64,000 bases of DNA from the NCBI GenBank assembly GCA_032622095.1, contig CP136068.1, forward strand, positions 4,629,314 to 4,693,313, read 5' to 3'. Below are positions 30,701 to 45,100 of the stretch, in pieces. Both the position numbers and the translations under genes were made by a program. Positions within the stretch are counted from its first letter, which is position 1. Each line of letters opens with the position of its first letter. The notes under the pieces were generated by a model. That model was not told the DNA's origin. It did not search any database and saw only the letters and a list, made by a program, of their open reading frames with translations. Source of the DNA: Siphonodentalium dalli. Lineage: Eukaryota; Mollusca; Scaphopoda; Gadilida; Siphonodentaliidae.

Positions 30701-33700
30701 AAAAGTATGAACAGCAGCAACTTGAAATTTGGACCGTATGTACAACTCAGTATGCCCTATTGTGTCCATGCTTTACAATTTATGTCCGAGCTTTCCCTAC
30801 AGAGTTGTCGCCCATGATTCGCAAAATTCGATTTATTTCATATCCTGTGTCCGCCTATAACATTCAAGGTAGCCAGATATGAGGGCTTCTATGCAGTTAC
30901 TTATTAGCAACTTGCTATGAAAATAAGTTTTGAACAGGAACGGACTTATATTTTTAGGGTTTGGGTGGGGGCAAAATTTTCGAAATATTTTTTTTCGATG
31001 ATTTCAACTACTTTTACTGTCGTGTATCTATAGGACGTACTAATGATCCACCTGAAAGAATTTTGGAAATCGGTTCAGAATTGACCAAGTTACAGATCAT
31101 CGAAAATTGTATTCATACATCAATTGAGGAGAAAGTGCTTGTCACTCTATCTCCTCCTAGACGACGCACATAAACTGGATTTGGTTTATGTGAGCGTGTT
31201 ATACATAGAGAGAACACGAGTTGGTAAAATTTTGACCAAGATCGAGTGAAATTTGTCCGCACTAGGGATGGGGTCAAAATTGATAATTTTTTTGTTGTCT
31301 CCGATTTGAACCAAAATTGTTGTGAAGTATCTATAATGTGTATTGAGGGCCATTATGAGTGAATTTTGTGAATCGGTTGCCAAATGTAGAAATTGTGGCC
31401 CCTTCCTTTTTTTCAAGTTTACAGAAAATGCACTATGAATTTAAATTTCTTCAACCGATCGTCACGTGTTTGGTGTCATTCGATGGGGAATTTCCAGTAC
31501 TTCAAAACGATTACCTACTTATGGTATTACGACGATGGAGGCCAGAGATATTCGAAAAGTATGTACTGAACAACATACATATTGGCCTACATAGTAGAAT
31601 ATCACCACAGTACCTTACCAGAACCCTACTAAATATTAAAGAGACATCAAATACGAACACAATGACGCAAAAATTAGCTCGATATCGCGAAAATTGGCCG
31701 AGATATGGCGAATTTGCTATCCGCGTCACCAAATTTCGAGGCATGGGTGGGGGGTCACACCAGAACGCTCCAACTGAACACAGAAATGTCAATAAACCAT
31801 ACTATCAACATTCCAATCAATTTTGTGCGATTCCCTTATTATACTTCCATATTTTAATATGGAAGTATATTGTTATTCAATTTATTATTTTTTTCCAATA
31901 TTATTTATTATACTAAGCAATTTTATAACCCTTATATCTCAGGAAGTATGAGAGATAGAGCGCTGGATTTTGGTATGTTTATAGCCCTATGATAGTTGTA
32001 GTGCATCGGGCTATATAGGATTTTGTCCTAACTTGATTTGCAGAGTTATCTCCCTTTATGTGTAAAACTGGGGGTTGCAGTATCTCGAAAAGTATGAACA
32101 GCAGCAACTTGAAATTTGGACCGTATGTACAACTCAGTATGCCCTATTGTGTCCATGCTTTACAATTTATGTCCGAGCTTTCCCTACAGAGTTGTCGCCC
32201 ATGATTCGCAAAATTCGATTTATTTCATATCCTGTGTCCGCCTATAACATTCAAGGTAGCCAGATATGAGGGCTTCTATGCAGTTACTTATTAGCAACTT
32301 GCTATGAAAATAAGTTTTGAACAGGAACGGACTTATATTTTTGGGGTTTGGGTGGGGGCAAAATTTTCGAAATATTTTTTTTCGATGATTTCAACTACTT
32401 TTACTGTCGTGTATCTATAGGACGTACTAATGATCCTCCTGAAAGAATTTTGGAAATCGGTTCAGAATTGACCAAGTTACAGATCATCGAAAATTGTATT
32501 CATACATCAATTGAGGAGAAAGTGCTTGTCACTCTATCTCCTCCTAGACGACGCACATAAACTGGATTTGGTTTATGTGAGCGTGTTATACATAGAGAGA
32601 ACACGAGTTGGTAAAATTTTGACCAAGATCGAGTGAAATTTGTCCGCACTAGGGATGGGGTCAAAATTGATAATTTTTTTGTTGTCTCCGATTTGAACCA
32701 AAATTGTTGTGAAGTATCTATAATGTGTATTGAGGGCCATTATGAGTGAATTTTGTGAATCGGTTGCCAAATGTAGAAATTGTGGCCCCTTCCTTTTTTT
32801 CAAGTTTACAGAAAATGCACTATGAATTTAAATTTCTTCAACCGATCGTCACGTGTTTGGTGTCATTCGATGGGGAATTTCCAGTACTTCAAAACGATTA
32901 CCTACTTATGGTATTACGACGATGGAGGCCAGAGATATTCGAAAAGTATGTACTGAACAACATACATATTGGCCTACATAGTAGAATATCACCACAGTAC
33001 CTTACCAGAACCCTACTAAATATTAAAGAGACATCAAATACGAACACAATGACGCAAAAATTAGCTCGATATCGCGAAAATTGGCCGAGATATGGCGAAT
33101 TTGCTATCCGCGTCACCAAATTTCGAGGCATGGGTGGGGGTCACACCAGAACGCTCCAACTGAACACAGAAATGTCAATAAACCATACTATCAACATTCC
33201 AATCAATTTTGTGCGATTCCCTTATTATACTTCCATATTTTAATATGGAAGTATATTGTTATTCAATTTATTATTTTTTTCCAATATTATTTATTATACT
33301 AAGCAATTTTATAACCCTTATATCTCAGGAAGTATGAGAGATAGAGCGCTGGATTTTGGTATGTTTATAGCCCTATGATAGTTGTAGTGCATCGGGCTAT
33401 ATAGGATTTTGTCCTAACTTGATTTGCAGAGTTATCTCCCTTTATGTGTAAAACTGGGGGTTGCAGTATCTCGAAAAGTATGAACAGCAGCAACTTGAAA
33501 TTTGGACCGTATGTACAACTCAGTATGCCCTATTGTGTCCATGCTTTACAATTTATGTCCGAGCTTTCCCTACAGAGTTGTCGCCCATGATTCGCAAAAT
33601 TCGATTTATTTCATATCCTGTGTCCGCCTATAACATTCAAGGTAGCCAGATATGAGGGCTTCTATGCAGTTACTTATTAGCAACTTGCTATGAAAATAAG

Positions 33701-33865
33701 TTTTGAACAGGAACGGACTTATATTTTTAGGGTTTGGGTGGGGGCAAAATTTTCGAAATATTTTTTTTCGATGATTTCAACTACTTTTACTGTCGTGTAT
33801 CTATAGGACGTACTAATGATCCTCCTGAAAGAATTTTGGAAATCGGTTCAGAATTGACCAAGTTA
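27719..33865. repeat. Satellite family A, block 2
   Basis: Begins 38 bp inside a unit (no opening palindrome). It has full units starting at 29067, 30453 (1387 bp, one extra G) and 31840, then a partial from 33226 that ends at the same base as block 1. Confidence 0.97.
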
Positions 33866-36111
33866 TAACAAATCGAAAATTAAATAATTTGGCTAATGAA
33901 GGAGCATGGGAGAGGATGAAGCATAACCGGGGCGGCGACGAAACCATGCTGGATAATGATACCAGGTCGGGGTGGTGAGACCAGGCCGAGGGTGGTGAGA
34001 CCAGGCTGACCGGTGGCGGATGTAAACGGCAGATTTAGCAAAAAAAAAAAAAAAAAAAAAAAAACAAGTCCAGCGGTATAATATTTTTGTTGCATATTCC
34101 GAATGGGGAGAGTGTTGCGGACCGAATTTTACCACTGGCAAGTTTTTTGTCCCAATCGTTATCGGTCTACGGCATGTACAAGAAAATTACCTATTTTTGG
34201 CGCCAAATCCAAACGGGCTAATTGGTGAGCAAGGTTAATGCAGGAGCAGGTACTGCGGTATCGCGTAGGTAGGTCCCCAAAGTGTGATAGCTCTGCTATA
34301 ATAGCAAACTGTCAAACAGCGAGTGAGCTTCCGGTCGGTTCAGACTTTTTGCAAATTCCAACGAAAATCAAAGGGGGAAAAATTGTCTAAAAATCAAACA
34401 TCGAGACAAAAAAATTTTGAATAGTGGATATGATAGATAGTACCCAAACGCAACTTATCGATGTCTGCTTAATTTGCGCTAAGGTACCAGGTTTGCTAGT
34501 GGCGAGGCTTTATAATGTTAACAAGTATATTTAAGTGCTGTATCACTAAGCTATTTTTCTCGCCAAATCCGACCGGGTTAATGACGGAGCAATGTAATGC
34601 AGGAGCCGGTTCGTTGATATATTGTTGGTAACATCCTAAAGTTTGACCGCTCTACTTACAAAGCAAACCGACCAACGGAAAGCTCGTGTTCAGGTGGGTG
34701 CATATTGGCAATTTCCAACAAAAATCAAAAGTTCAAAAAGTCTTGAAAAACATAAAATATGGAGATAAAATTTTGCTGACGAGTGGATGTGATAGGGGAT
34801 ATCAACGCCCAACACTGGTGCGATTGCTTAAGTTTCAGAACAAAGGATCCACTCGTGGCGACGATATATAGCGTAATGCGTAGTACATGCATAGGAACAC
34901 AGCCTACATCGATATATGGCAAAAGTCGAAATTGAAGCAGGCTAATGAAGGAGTGAGTCAAATGCGTGAGCATGTGCTTCAGTTTACCATATATACATCC
35001 TGGAAGTTTGACTGTTGTGTAAAAGCAATCCGTCTAACGGAGAACGCGCATCGGTTGGTCGAGGCTTTTGGCAACTTCAAGTAAATCTTGCAAAGAAATA
35101 CATGAAGAAATCGAGATAAAGCAAATTGGATGTGGTCGGTACTATCCACGTGCAAATTCGATGATTTTTTGTTACTTTTCAAATGAATGCGCAATGAGTT
35201 AATCAGGATTAAGTGACCGATAGATATTACATGTATTCACTTATCATGTAGAAAAATACTCCCGGATGACTGTATACACATAGGAAAATTAATGTGAAGG
35301 GTTAACAATATGATTATCTCTTTAAATAACAAGTTTTGAAATAGTTTTGTGCGTTCAAAATAATAAATATGAATTGAAGACCCATGTCCAGTAAGACTTC
35401 TATCAGCTAATGTTAAATTTTTTCGAATATTTTATTATGAGATGTTAATTGGGACAAGTTCTTGATTTATTTTTAGAACAGCCCTGGTCACTGGTAACAG
35501 TAACCACTATTGTTCGTTAGCTAAACAACCACACATTATTAGACCAGAAGATATTCGAAATGAAATCAATAATAACAATAGAATCATTTCCGGACAGAAT
35601 TCTTGACTCATATTTAATATTTTATGCCCTGATAACTATATAACACATTAAGAATAGGGCTATAGATATGTGTAGATCAGGGTTAGGCTTAATGTTAACG
35701 TTATGGTCAGGATGTGGTTTATAAATTGGGTTAGAATTGTGGATATTGTTAATGATAAAATTGTGACGGTGTCAGTTATGCAAAGGATTTGGTTGTGGGT
35801 ACGCTTGTATGTATGACTAAACTCATTGAAAGAGTTATGGTAATGGTCCAAGGTACGGCTATGGATATGGTTTGCATGAGGGCAATGTATTTGGTAAGGG
35901 TATTTTATTGGGTTAGAGTTAAGTGCTGTGGATAGGGCTGTGGAAATGGTTATGATTATGGATTGGCTACCAATATTAGGGTTATGGAGTGGTTTATGTG
36001 TAAGGATTGGATAGGGTTGGGTAGATGATTAAATTATGGATGGTGATCGGGGATGGGGAATTTATATGGAAGTATCAAAATTCTGCAGGCCAGAATTTTA
36101 ACCCTCTAGTT
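33866..36111. repeat. Host segment S, copy 3
   Basis: Almost identical to copy 2, with one extra A in the A tract and few substitutions. Both junctions with family A are identical to those of copy 2, so the two arose by one duplication of a larger block rather than by separate insertions. Confidence 0.95.
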
Positions 36112-39100
36112 CAATTTATTATTTTTTTCCAATATTATTTATTATACTAAGCAATTTTATAACCCTTATATCTCAGGAAGTATGAGAGATAGAGCGCTGG
36201 ATTTTGGTATGTTTATAGCCCTATGATAGTTGTAGTGCATCGGGCTATATAGGATTTTGTCCTAACTTGATTTGCAGAGTTATCTCCTTTTATGTGTAAA
36301 ACTGGGGGTTGCAGTATCTCGAAAAGTATGAACAGCAGCAACTTGAAATTTGGACCGTATGTACAACTCAGTATGCCCTATTGTGTCCATGCTTTACAAT
36401 TTATGTCCGAGCTTTCCCTACAGAGTTGTCGCCCATGATTCGCAAAATTCGATTTATTTCATATCCTGTGTCCGCCTATAACATTCAAGGTAGCCAGATA
36501 TGAGGGCTTCTATGCAGTTACTTATTAGCAACTTGCTATGAAAATAAGTTTTGAACAGGAACGGACTTATATTTTTAGGGTTTGGGTGGGGGCAAAATTT
36601 TCGAAATATTTTTTTTCGATGATTTCAACTACTTTTACTGTCGTGTATCTATAGGACGTACTAATGATCCTCCTGAAAGAATTTTGGAAATCGGTTCAGA
36701 ATTGACCAAGTTACAGATCATCGAAAATTGTATTCATACATCAATTGAGGAGAAAGTGCTTGTCACTCTATCTCCTCCTAGACGACGCACATAAACTGGA
36801 TTTGGTTTATGTGAGCGTGTTATACATAGAGAGAACACGAGTTGGTAAAATTTTGACCAAGATCGAGTGAAATTTGTCCGCACTAGGGATGGGGTCAAAA
36901 TTGATAATTTTTTTGTTGTCTCCGATTTGAACCAAAATTGTTGTGAAGTATCTATAATGTGTATTGAGGGCCATTATGAGTGAATTTTGTGAATCGGTTG
37001 CCAAATGTAGAAATTGTGGCCCCTTCCTTTTTTTCAAGTTTACAGAAAATGCACTATGAATTTAAATTTCTTCAACCGATCGTCACGTGTTTGGTGTCAT
37101 TCGATGGGGAATTTCCAGTACTTCAAAACGATTACCTACTTATGGTATTACGACGATGGAGGCCAGAGATATTCGAAAAGTATGTACTGAACAACATACA
37201 TATTGGCCTACATAGTAGAATATCACCACAGTACCTTACCAGAACCCTACTAAATATTAAAGAGACATCAAATACGAACACAATGACGCAAAAATTAGCT
37301 CGATATCGCGAAAATTGGCCGAGATATGGCGAATTTGCTATCCGCGTCACCAAATTTCGAGGCATGGGTGGGGGTCACACCAGAACGCTCCAACTGAACA
37401 CAGAAATGTCAATAAACCATACTATCAACATTCCAATCAATTTTGTGCGATTCCCTTATTATACTTCCATATTTTAATATGGAAGTATATTGTTATTCAA
37501 TTTATTATTTTTTTCCAATATTATTTATTATACTAAGCAATTTTATAACCCTTATATCTCAGGAAGTATGAGAGATAGAGCGCTGGATTTTGGTATGTTT
37601 ATAGCCCTATGATAGTTGTAGTGCATCGGGCTATATAGGATTTTGTCCTAACTTGATTTGCAGAGTTATCTCCCTTTATGTGTAAAACTGGGGGTTGCAG
37701 TATCTCGAAAAGTATGAACAGCAGCAACTTGAAATTTGGACCGTATGTACAACTCAGTATGCCCTATTGTGTCCATGCTTTACAATTTATGTCCGAGCTT
37801 TCCCTACAGAGTTGTCGCCCATGATTCGCAAAATTCGATTTATTTCATATCCTGTGTCCGCCTATAACATTCAAGGTAGCCAGATATGAGGGCTTCTATG
37901 CAGTTACTTATTAGCAACTTGCTATGAAAATAAGTTTTGAACAGGAACGGACTTATATTTTTGGGGTTTGGGTGGGGGCAAAATTTTCGAAATATTTTTT
38001 TTCGATGATTTCAACTACTTTTACTGTCGTGTATCTATAGGACGTACTAATGATCCTCCTGAAAGAATTTTGGAAATCGGTTCAGAATTGACCAAGTTAC
38101 AGATCATCGAAAATTGTATTCATACATCAATTGAGGAGAAAGTGCTTGTCACTCTATCTCCTCCTAGACGACGCACATAAACTGGATTTGGTTTATGTGA
38201 GCGTGTTATACATAGAGAGAACACGAGTTGGTAAAATTTTGACCAAGATCGAGTGAAATTTGTCCGCACTAGGGATGGGGTCAAAATTGATAATTTTTTT
38301 GTTGTCTCCGATTTGAACCAAAATTGTTGTGAAGTATCTATAATGTGTATTGAGGGCCATTATGAGTGAATTTTGTGAATCGGTTGCCAAATGTAGAAAT
38401 TGTGGCCCCTTCCTTTTTTTCAAGTTTACAGAAAATGCACTATGAATTTAAATTTCTTCAACCGATCGTCACGTGTTTGGTGTCATTCGATGGGGAATTT
38501 CCAGTACTTCAAAACGATTACCTACTTATGGTATTACGACGATGGAGGCCAGAGATATTCGAAAAGTATGTACTGAACAACATACATATTGGCCTACATA
38601 GTAGAATATCACCACAGTACCTTACCAGAACCCTACTAAATATTAAAGAGACATCAAATACGAACACAATGACGCAAAAATTAGCTCGATATCGCGAAAA
38701 TTGGCCGAGATATGGCGAATTTGCTATCCGCGTCACCAAATTTCGAGGCATGGGTGGGGGTCACACCAGAACGCTCCAACTGAACACAGAAATGTCAATA
38801 AACCATACTATCAACATTCCAATCAATTTTGTGCGATTCCCTTATTATACTTCCATATTTTAATATGGAAGTATATTGTTATTCAATTTATTATTTTTTT
38901 CCAATATTATTTATTATACTAAGCAATTTTATAACCCTTATATCTCAGGAAGTATGAGAGATAGAGCGCTGGATTTTGGTATGTTTATAGCCCTATGATA
39001 GTTGTAGTGCATCGGGCTATATAGGATTTTGTCCTAACTTGATTTGCAGAGTTATCTCCCTTTATGTGTAAAACTGGGGGTTGCAGTATCTCGAAAAGTA

Positions 39101-42100
39101 TGAACAGCAGCAACTTGAAATTTGGACCGTATGTACAACTCAGTATGCCCTATTGTGTCCATGCTTTACAATTTATGTCCGAGCTTTCCCTACAGAGTTG
39201 TCGCCCATGATTCGCAAAATTCGATTTATTTCATATCCTGTGTCCGCCTATAACATTCAAGGTAGCATGATATGAGGGCTTCTATGCAGTTACTTATTAG
39301 CAACTTGCTATGAAAATAAGTTTTGAACAGGAACGGACTTATATTTTTAGGGTTTGGGTGGGGGCAAAATTTTCGAAATATTTTTTTTCGATGATTTCAA
39401 CTACTTTTACTGTCGTGTATCTATAGGACGTACTAATGATCCACCTGAAAGAATTTTGGAAATCGGTTCAGAATTGACCAAGTTACAGATCATCGAAAAT
39501 TGTATTCATACATCAATTGAGGAGAAAGTGCTTGTCACTCTATCTCCTCCTAGACGACGCACATAAACTGGATTTGGTTTATGTGAGCGTGTTATACATA
39601 GAGAGAACACGAGTTGGTAAAATTTTGACCAAGATCGAGTGAAATTTGTCCGCACTAGGGATGGGGTCAAAATTGATAATTTTTTTGTTGTCTCCGATTT
39701 GAACCAAAATTGTTGTGAAGTATCTATAATGTGTATTGAGGGCCATTATGAGTGAATTTTGTGAATCGGTTGCCAAATGTAGAAATTGTGGCCCCTTCCT
39801 TTTTTTCAAGTTTACAGAAAATGCACTATGAATTTAAATTTCTTCAACCGATCGTCACGTGTTTGGTGTCATTCGATGGGGAATTTCCAGTACTTCAAAA
39901 CGATTACCTACTTATGGTATTACGACGATGGAGGCCAGAGATATTCGAAAAGTATGTACTGAACAACATACATATTGGCCTACATAGTAGAATATCACCA
40001 CAGTACCTTACCAGAACCCTACTAAATATTAAAGAGACATCAAATACGAACACAATGACGCAAAAATTAGCTCGATATCGCGAAAATTGGCCGAGATATG
40101 GCGAATTTGCTATCCGCGTCACCAAATTTCGAGGCATGGGTGGGGGGTCACACCAGAACGCTCCAACTGAACACAGAAATGTCAATAAACCATACTATCA
40201 ACATTCCAATCAATTTTGTGCGATTCCCTTATTATACTTCCATATTTTAATATGGAAGTATATTGTTATTCAATTTATTATTTTTTTCCAATATTATTTA
40301 TTATACTAAGCAATTTTATAACCCTTATATCTCAGGAAGTATGAGAGATAGAGCGCTGGATTTTGGTATGTTTATAGCCCTATGATAGTTGTAGTGCATC
40401 GGGCTATATAGGATTTTGTCCTAACTTGATTTGCAGAGTTATCTCCCTTTATGTGTAAAACTGGGTGTTGCAGTATCTCGAAAAGTATGAACAGCAGCAA
40501 CTTGAAATTTGGACCGTATGTACAACTCAGTATGCCCTATTGTGTCCATGCTTTACAATTTATGTCCGAGCTTTCCCTACAGAGTTGTCGCCCATGATTC
40601 GCAAAATTCGATTTATTTCATATCCTGTGTCCGCCTATAACATTCAAGGTAGCCAGATATGAGGGCTTCTATGCAGTTACTTATTAGCAACTTGCTATGA
40701 AAATAAGTTTTGAACAGGAACGGACTTATATTTTTGGGGTTTGGGTGGGGGCAAAATTTTCGAAATATTTTTTTTCGATGATTTCAACTACTTTTACTGT
40801 CGTGTATCTATAGGACGTACTAATGATCCTCCTGAAAGAATTTTGGAAATCGGTTCAGAATTGACCAAGTTACAGATCATCGAAAATTGTATTCATACAT
40901 CAATTGAGGAGAAAGTGCTTGTCACTCTATCTCCTCCTAGACGACGCACATAAACTGGATTTGGTTTATGTGAGCGTGTTATACATAGAGAGAACACGAG
41001 TTGGTAAAATTTTGACCAAGATCGAGTGAAATTTGTCCGCACTAGGGATGGGGTCAAAATTGATAATTTTTTTGTTGTCTCCGATTTGAACCAAAATTGT
41101 TGTGAAGTATCTATAATGTGTATTGAGGGCCATTATGAGTGAATTTTGTGAATCGGTTGCCAAATGTAGAAATTGTGGCCCCTTCCTTTTTTTCAAGTTT
41201 ACAGAAAATGCACTATGAATTTAAATTTCTTCAACCGATCGTCACGTGTTTGGTGTCATTCGATGGGGAATTTCCAGTACTTCAAAACGATTACCTACTT
41301 ATGGTATTACGACGATGGAGGCCAGAGATATTCGAAAAGTATGTACTGAACAACATACATATTGGCCTACATAGTAGAATATCACCACAGTACCTTACCA
41401 GAACCCTACTAAATATTAAAGAGACATCAAATACGAACACAATGACGCAAAAATTAGCTCGATATCGCGAAAATTGGCCGAGATATGGCGAATTTGCTAT
41501 CCGCGTCACCAAATTTCGAGGCATGGGTGGGGGTCACACCAGAACGCTCCAACTGAACACAGAAATGTCAATAAACCATACTATCAACATTCCAATCAAT
41601 TTTGTGCGATTCCCTTATTATACTTCCATATTTTAATATGGAAGTATATTGTTATTCAATTTATTATTTTTTTCCAATATTATTTATTATACTAAGCAAT
41701 TTTATAACCCTTATATCTCAGGAAGTATGAGAGATAGAGCGCTGGATTTTGGTATGTTTATAGCCCTATGATAGTTGTAGTGCATCGGGCTATATAGGAT
41801 TTTGTCCTAACTTGATTTGCAGAGTTATCTCCCTTTATGTGTAAAACTGGGGGTTGCAGTATCTCGAAAAGTATGAACAGCAGCAACTTGAAATTTGGAC
41901 CGTATGTACAACTCAGTATGCCCTATTGTGTCCATGCTTTACAATTTATGTCCGAGCTTTCCCTACAGAGTTGTCGCCCATGATTCGCAAAATTCGATTT
42001 ATTTCATATCCTGTGTCCGCCTATAACATTCAAGGTAGCCAGATATGAGGGCTTCTATGCAGTTACTTATTAGCAACTTGCTATGAAAATAAGTTTTGAA

Positions 42101-45100
42101 CAGGAACGGACTTATATTTTTAGGGTTTGGGTGGGGGCAAAATTTTCGAAATATTTTTTTTCGATGATTTCAACTACTTTTACTGTCGTGTATCTATAGG
42201 ACGTACTAATGATCCTCCTGAAAGAATTTTGGAAATCGGTTCAGAATTGACCAAGTTACAGATCATCGAAAATTGTATTCATACATCAATTGAGGAGAAA
42301 GTGCTTGTCACTCTATCTCCTCCTAGACGACGCACATAAACTGGATTTGGTTTATGTGAGCGTGTTATACATAGAGAGAACACGAGTTGGTAAAATTTTG
42401 ACCAAGATCGAGTGAAATTTGTCCGCACTAGGGATGGGGTCAAAATTGATAATTTTTTTGTTGTCTCCGATTTGAACCAAAATTGTTGTGAAGTATCTAT
42501 AATGTGTATTGAGGGCCATTATGAGTGAATTTTGTGAATCGGTTGCCAAATGTAGAAATTGTGGCCCCTTCCTTTTTTTCAAGTTTACAGAAAATGCACT
42601 ATGAATTTAAATTTCTTCAACCGATCGTCACGTGTTTGGTGTCATTCGATGGGGAATTTCCAGTACTTCAAAACGATTACCTACTTATGGTATTACGACG
42701 ATGGAGGCCAGAGATATTCGAAAAGTATGTACTGAACAACATACATATTGGCCTACATAGTAGAATATCACCACAGTACCTTACCAGAACCCTACTAAAT
42801 ATTAAAGAGACATCAAATACGAACACAATGACGCAAAAATTAGCTCGATATCGCGAAAATTGGCCGAGATATGGCGAATTTGCTATCCGCGTCACCAAAT
42901 TTCGAGGCATGGCACCAGAACGCTCCAACTGAACACAGAAATGTCAATAAACCATACTATCAACATTCCAATCAATTTTGTGCGATTCCCTTATTATACT
43001 TCCATATTTTAATATGGAAGTATATTGTTATTCAATTTATTATTTTTTTCCAATATTATTTATTATACTAAGCAATTTTATAACCCTTATATCTCAGGAA
43101 GTATGAGAGATAGAGCGCTGGATTTTGGTATGTTTATAGCCCTATGATAGTTGTAGTGCATCGGGCTATATAGGATTTTGTCCTAACTTGATTTGCAGAG
43201 TTATCTCCCTTTATGTGTAAAACTGGGGGTTGCAGTATCTCGAAAAGTATGAACAGCAGCAACTTGAAATTTGGACCGTATGTACAACTCAGTATGCCCT
43301 ATTGTGTCCATGCTTTACAATTTATGTCCGAGCTTTCCCTACAGAGTTGTCGCCCATGATTCGCAAAATTCGATTTATTTCATATCCTGTGTCCGCCTAT
43401 AACATTCAAGGTAGCCAGATATGAGGGCTTCTATGCAGTTACTTATTAGCAACTTGCTATGAAAATAAGTTTTGAACAGGAACGGACTTATATTTTTAGG
43501 GTTTGGGTGGGGGCAAAATTTTCGAAATATTTTTTTTCGATGATTTCAACTACTTTTACTGTCGTGTATCTATAGGACGTACTAATGATCCTCCTGAAAG
43601 AATTTTGGAAATCGGTTCAGAATTGACCAAGTTACAGATCATCGAAAATTGTATTCATACATCAATTGAGGAGAAAGTGCTTGTCACTCTATCTCCTCCT
43701 AGACGACGCACATAAACTGGATTTGGTTTATGTGAGCGTGTTATACATAGAGAGAACACGAGTTGGTAAAATTTTGACCAAGATCGAGTGAAATTTGTCC
43801 GCACTAGGGATGGGGTCAAAATTGATAATTTTTTTGTTGTCTCCGATTTGAACCAAAATTGTTGTGAAGTATCTATAATGTGTATTGAGGGCCATTATGA
43901 GTGAATTTTGTGAATCGGTTGCCAAATGTAGAAATTGTGGCCCCTTCCTTTTTTTCAAGTTTACAGAAAATGCACTATGAATTTAAATTTCTTCAACCGA
44001 TCGTCACGTGTTTGGTGTCATTCGATGGGGAATTTCCAGTACTTCAAAACGATTACCTACTTATGGTATTACGACGATGGAGGCCAGAGATATTCGAAAA
44101 GTATGTACTGAACAACATACATATTGGCCTACATAGTAGAATATCACCACAGTACCTTACCAGAACACTACTAAATATTAAAGAGAAATCAAATACGAAC
44201 ACAATGACGCAAAAATTAGCTCGATATCGCGAAAATTGGCCGAGATATGGCGAATTTGCTATCCGCGTCACCAAATTTCGAGGCATGGGTGGGGGTCACA
44301 CCAGAACGCTCCAACTGAACACAGAAATGTCAATAAACCATACTATCAACATTCCAATCAATTTTGTGCGATTCCCTTATTATACTTCCATATTTTAATA
44401 TGGAAGTATATTGTTATTCAATTTATTATTTTTTTCCAATATTATTTATTATACTAAGCAATTTTATAACCCTTATATCTCAGGAAGTATGAGAGATAGA
44501 GCGCTGGATTTTGGTATGTTTATAGCCCTATGATAGTTGTAGTGCATCGGGCTATATAGGATTTTGTCCTAACTTGATTTGCAGAGTTATCTCCCTTTAT
44601 GTGTAAAACTGGGGGTTGCAGTATCTCGAAAAGTATGAACAGCAGCAACTTGAAATTTGGACCGTATGTACAACTCAGTATGCCCTATTGTGTCCATGCT
44701 TTACAATTTATGTCCGAGCTTTCCCTACAGAGTTGTCGCCCATGATTCGCAAAATTCGATTTATTTCATATCCTGTGTCCGCCTATAACATTCAAGGTAG
44801 CCAGATATGAGGGCTTCTATGCAGTTACTTATTAGCAACTTGCTATGAAAATAAGTTTTGAACAGGAACGGACTTATATTTTTGGGGTTTGGGTGGGGGC
44901 AAAATTTTCGAAATATTTTTTTTCGATGATTTCAACTACTTTTACTGTCGTGTATCTATAGGACGTACTAATGATCCTCCTGAAAGAATTTTGGAAATCG
45001 GTTCAGAATTGACCAAGTTACAGATCATCGAAAATTGTATTCATACATCAATTGAGGAGAAAGTGCTTGTCACTCTATCTCCTCCTAGACGACGCACATA

